From Microbacterium sp. (lineage in GTDB: Bacteria; Actinomycetota; Actinomycetes; Actinomycetales; Microbacteriaceae), in contig NZ_QFPF01000021.1 in assembly GCF_003248605.1 (NCBI RefSeq), positions 1 through 30,500 of the forward strand: DNA of 30,500 bases, given 5' to 3'. This document shows, piece by piece, positions 23,784 to 30,500 of the stretch. Each line of letters begins with the position of its first letter. Position 1 is the first letter of the stretch. The notes under the pieces are model-generated. The model searched no databases. It saw only the letters and a list, made by a program, of their open reading frames with translations, and was not told the DNA's origin. The translations under genes were made by a program, and so were the position numbers.

Positions 23784-23857
23784 ACAAACACCGGACGCTC
23801 TGCGGATCGGTGCTTACTCATAAGGGGCCCGGCGCAAGCCGAGGCCCCTTATTCTTT
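23784..23857 (+). ncRNA. Candidate structured RNA beside abi (abiF RNA-like)
   Basis: About 74 nt. Hairpin 1: CACCG (23789-23793) with CGGTG (23808-23812), internal loop, then CGC/GCG closing a TCT loop. Hairpin 2: ATAAGGGGCC (23820-23829) with GGCCCCTTAT (23843-23852), a one-base bulge, CGGC/GCCG and a GCAA tetraloop (GNRA), followed by TTCTTT: an intrinsic terminator on the plus strand only. A plus-strand -10 (TAGACT) lies upstream. The abiF RNA motif is a known structured RNA found beside abiF genes; whether this one belongs to that family needs a covariance search. It overlaps the last 13 codons of jetD in antisense. Confidence 0.5.
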
Positions 23858-25020
23858 GCGTCGAGATCGACGATTTCGACCTCGGGATCAGAGCACGACT
23901 CAGCACACCCCAGCCTCGCGAGCGCATAGCTCCAGGGGATGCGTTCCTGCTCGAGGCGGATGTTCCCCTCTGCGCTCAGCGTCTGCAGCGTCGCGCGTTC
24001 ACCTGACGTAAGGAACTCGCACACGCCGACGTTCGGTTCGGGATCGATTCCCCAAAGGTCTCGATGATCGAACAGTGTCACAGACTCCATCAACGCTGAG
24101 GTTGCTTCGACTCCCCTAGCCCGGAGTCTGTTGAGAATGGCGAATCCATGGGAGTCGAGGTCGCCCCAGTAGGTGACTGTCCGCGCCCAGGGGAGGCGAG
24201 CGACGAGATCGACGCGATGGCCTCCGCCGTGCACGGCGATCGCGCCGGGCACATTCGGCATTGCGAGCACTGTGGCGAGGTTCTCGAAGACGAAGACTCG
24301 CTGAGGCTGCAACGGGATCCCTGCAAGGTCGTCGACGGGCGCCGACATGTCGCTGAGCCCTCGGAACGAGAGCGATGGGTCAAGCACGCGGATCCGCACC
24401 AGCGGTGACGGCTCGCGAAGGCCCAGACCGGATGCGCCGGTTCCCGCTCGATGCAGTGCCTCCACAAGTCCCCTGCGGGCTTCGATCCATTTGGTGTGGA
24501 TGCCGCGGATCGGCAGTTCTCGGATCAGGAGACCAGATGCCGGGTTCTTGCGCACCCAAGTCAGCACATCGACGAGCCTGTCGAAATCGACACCATCGAG
24601 GTCGGCGACCGCGCGGGCATGGGTGCGGAGCACGTCGCCGGCGTCGGGACCGGTCATCCCTCTCAACTTGTCGAGTCGCGCCACCAGAAGTCTCCACCGA
24701 TCCGCCTCGCCCGCAACTTGAGCGATCACGTCCGGACCGTGTAGGACCGCGCGAACCGGCACCTCCTGCGTTCCGATGCGCGACCAACTTCGGACGACCC
24801 ACTCGAGTTCGATTCCCGAGCCTTCGCCGACGCCGCGCCAGGCGTCGACCCACTCTCGAACGAGATTGAGGTCGCTGAGCGCCTCCCGCTCCGTTGGCGG
24901 ACGCAGTGGGACGTCGAGCACGATAGCGGTCTGTTGCTCGGCCGCCCACGTGCGCGCGTCGCGGTCGAAGAGCTTCTTCGCTCGCGCGCGCAGATCGGCT
25001 GGGGTGACGAGTGTGGTCAC
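23818..25020 (-). CDS. jetD: Wadjet JetD, TOPRIM-containing nuclease subunit (DUF3322/DUF2220)
   Basis: 400 residues. The N-terminal DUF3322 part is helical. The C-terminal DUF2220/TOPRIM part shows the catalytic Glu in VFVFENLATVLAM (E246), GGHRVDLVA, and the metal-binding DxD in YWGDLDSHGFAIL (D287, D289), followed by a conserved ERIPW near 359-363. JetD cuts DNA once the JetABC loop-extruding complex has stalled on a small circular molecule. The GTG at 25020 overlaps the jetC stop by 4 nt. The last residues (AKNKGPRLAPGPL) are read through the complement of a neighbouring RNA terminator and look like a non-native tail. Last gene of the operon. Confidence 0.92.
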   Translation of the reverse strand: MTTLVTPADLRARAKKLFDRDARTWAAEQQTAIVLDVPLRPPTEREALSDLNLVREWVDAWRGVGEGSGIELEWVVRSWSRIGTQEVPVRAVLHGPDVIAQVAGEADRWRLLVARLDKLRGMTGPDAGDVLRTHARAVADLDGVDFDRLVDVLTWVRKNPASGLLIRELPIRGIHTKWIEARRGLVEALHRAGTGASGLGLREPSPLVRIRVLDPSLSFRGLSDMSAPVDDLAGIPLQPQRVFVFENLATVLAMPNVPGAIAVHGGGHRVDLVARLPWARTVTYWGDLDSHGFAILNRLRARGVEATSALMESVTLFDHRDLWGIDPEPNVGVCEFLTSGERATLQTLSAEGNIRLEQERIPWSYALARLGCAESCSDPEVEIVDLDAKNKGPRLAPGPL

Positions 25021-28000
25021 GCGCGAGACTCCGCGCGTGGCGTTGCGGTGACCTCTGGCTGATCGACGGAGAAGACCACGTTTGCCAGCCCTGACGCGCG
25101 GCGGTCGGGGTTCGAGACCGACGTGATCGCTCCGACGTAGGGCTCGAGGGTCTGGAGCAGCTTCTGAGGTGTCGCGAGGATCATGTGGAACCCGAACTCT
25201 CGGAAGACCTCCATGGCGTTGCGCGTGTATCGGCTGTCAGCTTTGTCGAACGCCTCGTCAAGCACGATCGAACCGAACCGCGGGACCTCGTCCTCTTCCT
25301 CGGTGAGCTGGTAGCGCAGCGCGGCGGCGAGGCAGAAGATGACGAGCTTCTGCCTCTGCCCGCCTGACAACCCCTCGGATGAGTCGTACACCCGCATGAC
25401 CCTGCCGGTCACGTCCTTCTCGCGCGCGAGGAAGCTCACATGAAGCCTTGTGTCGAGCACACGGTTGCGCCAGTCGAGATCGACGCGATCCTTGGAGCCT
25501 AACCGTCCGATCACGCGCTGCAGCACGGCAAAGCGCTGCTCCGCGCCGGCAGCCGACTCGTCGGCCCAGTTACCTTCGACGATGCGACGCAGGTCGGAGA
25601 GGAACTCGTCGACCTCGGGGGTCCGTGTCGTCTTCACATCGATCTCGAGGAAACGATCCACTCCCTCGAACGGGGATCTTCCCAGTGAGGCGTTGACGGG
25701 GAGGACGCGTTCTCGGATGAGCCCAGGGGCGTCGCGGAGGTCACTGAGCAAGTGGGCGACGACATCCTGCGATCGCTCCCGCAACAGCTTGCGGAACTCG
25801 GTCTCCTTCTCGGGCAGGCCGCGGGCAAGAATCCCCTCCCGAAGTTCCCGGTACCCGTAGCGGTCGCCGATCTCGGCAGTCAGCTCAGCGGCTGCCGCAG
25901 GCCATCCGAGCCGGAATTCCGCCGCATGCCCGGCGAAACGGGCTTCAGCGTCCGCAGCACGGCTGGCGGCAGCATCCTTATCCTTCGAGAGCGCCGACTG
26001 CACTCTTCGTGCGACCTCGTCCACCGTCTCCAAGCTGATGGAGCGCCGCTCGGCACGGAGCCGACCTTCGAGAGAATCGGCAACCCGCTCATCCACCGGA
26101 TCGTGTGGGGCGGCATCGAGTTCCGCGATCTGCGCAGCGATTCCGTCGACGTAGCTGCGAGCCACCGCACGGCCCTCCAGAGCGCGCAAATGGTGCTGAT
26201 TGGTGTCCATCAGCCGCTGCGTTGCACGTTCAGCGACGTCCTGGGCGTCACGGAGGGATCCCGACTCATTGGTGAGCTCCCGGAGCTCGTCAAGCCGAGC
26301 CGCCTTGACCGCGGCCGCGGACGCGACATCCACTCGGTCCCAGGTGAACTGCGAAACGCGTGCGAAGACGTCGCGCCGCGTCACCGCATCCTGATGGGCT
26401 GCGTCTGCCTCGGCATCCCGTGCGGCCGCCTCATCCATCGCCGCCATGGCTTGGCGACGACGCTCCAGCAACGCCTCGAGCCGGGCTTCTGTATCACCGC
26501 CCAGCACCCATCGAGTCGCGTCTTCGACGTCGTGGCGGTCGTCTTTCTCGTACCTGCGCGAGTTGCGCTTGACGAGACCACCGATCGTGACCCCACGTTC
26601 GACGTCGTCCAGATCGTCGGGGTGCGAGACGCAGGCATAGTCGAACTCGGTGGCGATGCGCTTGCGAACATACGCCGCGAAGGGCCCGTCGCTCACCACG
26701 AGACGATGCACCAAGGACCGGGAATCCTTCGGGCGACGCGGCTCCTCGACTGAGTGCGGAACCGCCTCGATGACGAGCCGAACGCCAAGTGACCGCGACT
26801 CGGCGGCACGCCGGGCCGGCGCAAGGTGCTCGTCGCGTACGAGGAGGGTCGTTGCGAACGGGGCAAGCACTCGCTCAGCTGCGCCGCGCCAAGCGGAGTG
26901 CTGCTCGACGACCGAGATGAGTTCGCCGGCGAACGGCAGTGCCGAGACAGGCACGCCGATGGCGTCCGCGACGAATCGCCGAACTCGCAGAAGCTTCTCG
27001 TCGAGGTTGCTCCGGTGATCCCTCAGCGACTGAATCTGCTTCGTCACATCGTCCAGCGCCTTGCGCGACCGACTCGCGGCGTCGCGCACGTCAAATGGCA
27101 CCGCGGGGATGTCGTGAGCAGCCTCCCCGACAGCCGCCGCGAGGAGCTCCGCGAACTGAGCCGAGTCCTCGGGCATCGGCGCTCCGATGCGCGCCAGCTC
27201 GGCGGCGAGCTGTGCCCGGTACTTCCTGGCGACGTCCTCGTCGCGCTGCGCACTCTCGATCCGCTCCTGCAACAGCTCCACGCGCGCACCGCCCTCGTCC
27301 CGCACCCGCGCCTTCGCGTTCTCCAACGCTTCGCCCGCCAATCGCTGCTCTCGCGCGGCATCGCTCAGCTCGCCTTCTGCGCGCGCCAGTGCGGCCCGTG
27401 CGGGGCCGGCCGCCTCTCGCGCCAGCCGAAGTTTGAGCGTCGCGGTGAAGGGCTCGACCGCATCGTGCAGCCCCGAGATCCCCGCCATCTCGACGCCCGC
27501 CAGGTCGAACGCCGTGATCGCCTCGTCGACCTTGCGAAGCGCGTCGACCTGTTTGCGCAAGTCGACCACGTGCTTGTGCGCGGCATCCAGCTCCGTGAAC
27601 TGTTCGACTGCGGTCTCGGCGCGTGAGAATGTCAGCGGCTGATCGAGCATGAACCCTCGAAACAGTGCGTCGAGGGTTCCGAGGTTCTTAGCGGACTGCG
27701 TCTTGTGAAGAAGCTGGAGCGTCGCCTCCCCGCGGAAGCCGAAGTGTCGGACGACGCGCTCATGGAAGCGACCGTGCCGCCCTCCGGTCGTGATGAGCGC
27801 ATCGGGGAAGGCCTTCGACATGCGGCGTGCATCGATGCCGCCTTCGACGTGCGGCTTCACGTCGAGAAGCTCCACTTGACCGCGCACGAAGATTCGCGCG
27901 TCCTTCAATGCCGACGGGTCGGTGCGCGATCCAGGCGCGTGGAACACACGCAACAGGACGACCGGTTCGTCGCGGAGGTTCTCATAGCGCAGCAGGATAC

Positions 28001-28370
28001 CGCCCCAGGTCGCCTTCGACCGAAGATATGTCGTCGTGGCCCGATCGGCGTTCTCGTCCGCTTCTTTGCTCCATGCCCCACGCACATAGCTCATCAGCGT
28101 CCGATCGCTCTGCCGGGAAGTGCCATCCTGGGCTGCCGCGTTGAGTCGAAGCCACCGATCGGGGGTGAGGACTGCGGCGATCGCATCGAGCAGCGACGAC
28201 TTGCCCGATCCGGACGCCCCGGTGAAGAGGTGCCCGGCGCGTGCGACGTCGATCGCGATGTGTCCTGCGAACGTGCCCCAGTTGACCAGTTCGATCTGGG
28301 CAAGCCGCCACTGGCCGGGCCTGGTCTGATCGATCTCAGGCTCATCGGAAGGGAAAGTCAGCATTGTCAT
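25017..28370 (-). CDS. jetC: Wadjet JetC, SMC/MukB-like ATPase
   Basis: 1117 residues, normal for the type I subunit. Walker A is GASGSGKSS at 51-59 after LVNWGTFAGHIAIDV, long coiled coils surround a hinge-like segment at about 470-560 (FAGELISVVEQHSAWRGAAER), and the C-terminal head has the signature LSGGQRQKLVIFCLAAALRY (near 998) and Walker B SIVLDEAFDKAD (near 1037), ending ATPQKLLQTLEPY as in MukB-type SMCs. With JetA and JetB it forms a motor that extrudes DNA loops and senses small circles. ATG at 28370 overlaps the jetB stop (ATGA). Codon use is less GC-rich than in the genes left of 22900, in line with transfer. Confidence 0.95.
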   Translation of the reverse strand: MTMLTFPSDEPEIDQTRPGQWRLAQIELVNWGTFAGHIAIDVARAGHLFTGASGSGKSSLLDAIAAVLTPDRWLRLNAAAQDGTSRQSDRTLMSYVRGAWSKEADENADRATTTYLRSKATWGGILLRYENLRDEPVVLLRVFHAPGSRTDPSALKDARIFVRGQVELLDVKPHVEGGIDARRMSKAFPDALITTGGRHGRFHERVVRHFGFRGEATLQLLHKTQSAKNLGTLDALFRGFMLDQPLTFSRAETAVEQFTELDAAHKHVVDLRKQVDALRKVDEAITAFDLAGVEMAGISGLHDAVEPFTATLKLRLAREAAGPARAALARAEGELSDAAREQRLAGEALENAKARVRDEGGARVELLQERIESAQRDEDVARKYRAQLAAELARIGAPMPEDSAQFAELLAAAVGEAAHDIPAVPFDVRDAASRSRKALDDVTKQIQSLRDHRSNLDEKLLRVRRFVADAIGVPVSALPFAGELISVVEQHSAWRGAAERVLAPFATTLLVRDEHLAPARRAAESRSLGVRLVIEAVPHSVEEPRRPKDSRSLVHRLVVSDGPFAAYVRKRIATEFDYACVSHPDDLDDVERGVTIGGLVKRNSRRYEKDDRHDVEDATRWVLGGDTEARLEALLERRRQAMAAMDEAAARDAEADAAHQDAVTRRDVFARVSQFTWDRVDVASAAAVKAARLDELRELTNESGSLRDAQDVAERATQRLMDTNQHHLRALEGRAVARSYVDGIAAQIAELDAAPHDPVDERVADSLEGRLRAERRSISLETVDEVARRVQSALSKDKDAAASRAADAEARFAGHAAEFRLGWPAAAAELTAEIGDRYGYRELREGILARGLPEKETEFRKLLRERSQDVVAHLLSDLRDAPGLIRERVLPVNASLGRSPFEGVDRFLEIDVKTTRTPEVDEFLSDLRRIVEGNWADESAAGAEQRFAVLQRVIGRLGSKDRVDLDWRNRVLDTRLHVSFLAREKDVTGRVMRVYDSSEGLSGGQRQKLVIFCLAAALRYQLTEEEDEVPRFGSIVLDEAFDKADSRYTRNAMEVFREFGFHMILATPQKLLQTLEPYVGAITSVSNPDRRASGLANVVFSVDQPEVTATPRAESRA

Positions 28371-29026
28371 TCGGCCTGACCCTCGGTGTCCATAGGTAGC
28401 TCGGCACGTTCTCCTTCGCCCTCGCGGGCGATTCGCTGGTACTCCGCGGTGATCGCGCGGATCTGGTCAGCATCGACGAGAAGGCGGAGCACGGGCGAGA
28501 TCTCCGCGCGATCGTCGCCGACCGCGTGCAGCACGCGGAGTTTGTTTTGCATCTTGTTCCACGACGAGTTGACTCGACTGGCGAAGTCCTTCTCGTCCCG
28601 ATCAGCGGTGCGGAACACAGCAAGCCGCTCGAACACTTCCGCCTGCCCGACGATCACGCGCCCCCGGCCCTCCTCGCTCAGCAGTGTCTGCCGCAAGACA
28701 AGCAGCATCGCGGTATCCAGAAATGTCAGCGCCTCCGACCTCACCGCCTTCGGTGCATCGTCGGACGGTGCGTTGCGGACGAACGCGAACTCGTTGTCAC
28801 GATCGATCACCAGTTCGAGGAAGAGGTCAGCGAGACGGGAGCGGATCAGACCCTCGTCGGTGAGGAGCACTGCCCACAGTTGCGCCTCCCGTGCGCCGGA
28901 GAGATACGGGCCGCGCACCAGACGCAGCAGCACACGTCTGGTGCGATCCGGAAGTTCACCCGAGTCGCCGCGCCAGAGGCCGGCGTGTTCGTCGGTTGCG
29001 GCATCCGCTGTCGTCGATTCGATCAT
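28367..29026 (-). CDS. jetB: Wadjet JetB, MukE/KITE-like subunit (DUF4194)
   Basis: 219 residues, DUF4194 family. ELPDRTRRVLLRLVRGPYLSG starts the first winged-helix-like domain; RNAPSDDAPKAVRSEALTFLDTAMLLVLRQ, EEGRGRVIVGQAEVFERLAVF and FASRVNSSWNKMQNKLRVL are typical of the family. As KITE subunit it bridges the JetA kleisin and the JetC heads. The ATG at 29026 overlaps the jetA stop (ATGA); longer starts would run into jetA. Ends in an acidic tail. Confidence 0.92.
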   Translation of the reverse strand: MIESTTADAATDEHAGLWRGDSGELPDRTRRVLLRLVRGPYLSGAREAQLWAVLLTDEGLIRSRLADLFLELVIDRDNEFAFVRNAPSDDAPKAVRSEALTFLDTAMLLVLRQTLLSEEGRGRVIVGQAEVFERLAVFRTADRDEKDFASRVNSSWNKMQNKLRVLHAVGDDRAEISPVLRLLVDADQIRAITAEYQRIAREGEGERAELPMDTEGQAE

Positions 29027-30474
29027 GTCACCGCTCCTGTGAATCGGTGCGCGGCGATGATCGCCGCGCGCGCAACTCCGTCGGCGCGCTGCCACGAGAG
29101 CACCTCCGGCTCATCGTCGACGGTGCCCTGCTCGGCTGCGATCGAGAGCAGCCCGATCACGCTGCCGACCCCCTGCGTCGCGGGGTAGCGAGCGAGGACG
29201 TCCGCGACGGTGCACGACGGAGCCTCGGCAAGCAGATCGTTCACGTTGCGGGTCAGTTCGTCGAAGTCGATCTCGGTCTCCCGAGCGATCGCCCGCAACT
29301 CCTTGAGGCTCGCGAGGGACATCGTCTGCGTGACGACCTCCTCCGTAGCGGCGAACTCGGCCGGATCGTGAAGGTCGATGGCACCGACGCTCGATAGTGT
29401 CACGGCCGACAGATCTAGAGAAAGCGACGTCGGGTGCCACGGACGCGTGTGCGCGGCGGCTTCGACCCCCGCGTGCTGAGCCTCGCGCAGTAGAGTCCGT
29501 AGCACCCGGTCTCGCTGGTAGTCCTGCGACTGCACGTAGCGGCGCAGTGCCCGGGCGAACAACGTGATGACGTCATGAATTTCAGCGCTTCGACCCTTGA
29601 GCGTCGAAAGGAACGAGCGCAGCGCCCGGCGCTCGTCCGACGTGAGGTTGCGAGCGAATCCGCGGTCGAGAATGCGACGGATATCGGCCTCGAACGCGGC
29701 ACCAAGCGCGGGGTCCAGCACGAGCTGTGCGAAAGCAGCGAAGCTGCGCCCGGCATCCGAGTCGGAGATGTGGTCGATTCCACGGAACACCTCATCGACG
29801 ACCGAAGCCTGAGACACGTCGGACTCGACGATCTTCGTCCTCAGCGAAGTGTTGAGCGCCTCGAACTCGGCGCGGACCCGTGCAAAATCGTCGGGTACGT
29901 CCGCTGCTTGCCCCAGCACGTCTCGGACGCGTTCGAGCGCCCGGTCCTCGTCAATCGTGGCTTCGTCACCCGAGCGCAGGTTTTCGATCCGCCGCTCAAT
30001 CCCCTCGATCTCTTCCTCGAGCAGCGCAATGCGCGCTGACACGTCGGGATCGGTGTCGATCGCGAGGCGATGTACTTGAGCTGCGAGACTCGCGAGACGC
30101 GACTCGGTAGCGCTCGATCGCGGGGCAGCGCGGCCCTGCAGAAAGCGGATTCCGGCGATCGCGTCAGGGGACAGCTCGAGCGTCTCACCGCGGGCTTCCG
30201 AGGACGGCCGACGCACCAGAAACCCCGCGTAGCGCCACTCCCCGCAATAGCCCTTCGCACTCAGCGGCAAGGACACCCCTTGCGCGCGGAGCCGCTCGAG
30301 ATCGGCATCGATCCGTTCATACAGTTCCTCGGCGTCGACCCGGCGCTCGTCTCCACCAAGATGGACGCCGAGGAGACCGGCGATCACCGGCGCACTGTCC
30401 GCACGGAGAAGCTTCCACGCAGCATCGCGTTCAACAAGCTGGGCGAGCTCGAGGACGCGGGCGACGGCGGGCAC
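29023..30474 (-). CDS. jetA: Wadjet JetA, kleisin (DUF3375)
   Basis: 483 residues from a GTG at 30474. The N-terminus LELAQLVERDAAWKLLRADSAPVIAGLLGVHLGG is the DUF3375 start; a central coiled coil follows (ARIALLEEEIEGIERRIENL), then the C-terminal winged-helix and helical part. JetA links the JetC heads and carries JetB. There is no ribosome-binding site before this GTG and the frame stays open to the window edge, so the true start may be a few codons outside; the length already equals the family norm. First visible gene of the jetABCD operon; its promoter is beyond the edge. Confidence 0.9.
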   Translation of the reverse strand: MPAVARVLELAQLVERDAAWKLLRADSAPVIAGLLGVHLGGDERRVDAEELYERIDADLERLRAQGVSLPLSAKGYCGEWRYAGFLVRRPSSEARGETLELSPDAIAGIRFLQGRAAPRSSATESRLASLAAQVHRLAIDTDPDVSARIALLEEEIEGIERRIENLRSGDEATIDEDRALERVRDVLGQAADVPDDFARVRAEFEALNTSLRTKIVESDVSQASVVDEVFRGIDHISDSDAGRSFAAFAQLVLDPALGAAFEADIRRILDRGFARNLTSDERRALRSFLSTLKGRSAEIHDVITLFARALRRYVQSQDYQRDRVLRTLLREAQHAGVEAAAHTRPWHPTSLSLDLSAVTLSSVGAIDLHDPAEFAATEEVVTQTMSLASLKELRAIARETEIDFDELTRNVNDLLAEAPSCTVADVLARYPATQGVGSVIGLLSIAAEQGTVDDEPEVLSWQRADGVARAAIIAAHRFTGAVT

Positions 30475-30500
30475 GGGTCCATTCTGAAGGACGGCACCGA

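Larger units (their letters stand above)
22933..30500. mobile_element. Genomic (defence) island integrated at tRNA-Ser, right end outside the window
   Basis: It begins at the tRNA-Ser 3' fragment and continues past the window edge. Content is defence only: Abi/HEPN protein, structured RNA and Wadjet jetABCD. Base composition is lower in GC than the rest (one sampled 60-nt line: 37 of 60 inside, 45 of 60 in the phn operon). No integrase, transposase or conjugation gene is seen in this part; an integrase is expected near the far end. Confidence 0.65.

Noticed and set aside
23820..23852. Hairpin as terminator for jetD
   Set aside because: The U-rich tract follows the stem only on the plus strand, whereas jetD is on the minus strand; better explained as the end of the plus-strand RNA.

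Overview
This window looks like chromosome from a high-GC Gram-positive actinobacterium, most likely Microbacterium or a close relative in Microbacteriaceae. The reasons are very GC-rich third codon positions, many GTG starts, leaderless promoters of the TANNNT type, GGATGC used for Asp-Ala, and the gene families present. No taxonomic marker gene is in the window, so this is an inference.

Layout, left to right. (1) The 3' end of a MalY/PatB-type aminotransferase (2-745), then an SDR oxidoreductase facing an MmyB-type HTH regulator (775-2725). (2) A tightly coupled operon (2846-7654): PhnD-like lipoprotein, PhnC ATPase, PhnE permease, a Cys-x5-Arg tyrosine phosphatase, a TetR regulator and a luciferase-like oxidoreductase. 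Direct repeats resembling a PHO box precede it, so it is probably a phosphate-starvation uptake operon for an organophosphorus compound. (3) A DUF2510 protein, then a copper module (8466-11310): a Met-rich DUF305 lipoprotein and a CopB-like P1B ATPase with a CPH motif, with three CsoR-type operators. The csoR gene is not here. (4) A membrane-anchored HTH-DUF2690 protein, LhgO (L-2-hydroxyglutarate oxidase), a MarR regulator and a PPOX-family protein. (5) A glycan cluster (14762-20234): a DxD glycosyltransferase, a GT1/MGT-type glycosyltransferase, an unusual HEAT-repeat/GT4 fusion and a polysaccharide pyruvyl transferase. (6) A small zinc-ribbon protein, two DUF202 membrane proteins, a true formylglycine-generating enzyme with both copper-binding cysteines, and a small membrane protein (20259-22546).

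At 22933-22955 lies the 3' end of a tRNA-Ser gene, cut off at the T-loop and still followed by its terminator-like hairpin. This is the expected scar of integration into a tRNA gene. Everything to its right, to the window edge, is therefore read as a genomic island; two sampled 60-nt lines gave about 62% GC inside it and 75% outside. The island carries a HEPN-type Abi protein, a compact structured RNA facing it, and a complete or nearly complete type I Wadjet anti-plasmid system (jetA-jetB-jetC-jetD, minus strand, 4-nt overlaps). The intact tRNA and the integrase should lie beyond 30500.

The most notable content is this defence island. The Abi gene and the RNA share a 7-bp core that supplies interleaved -10 elements on both strands, and the RNA ends in a GNRA-capped terminator that overlaps the last codons of jetD. 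This has the layout of an RNA-controlled HEPN toxin (abiF-like) docked beside Wadjet.
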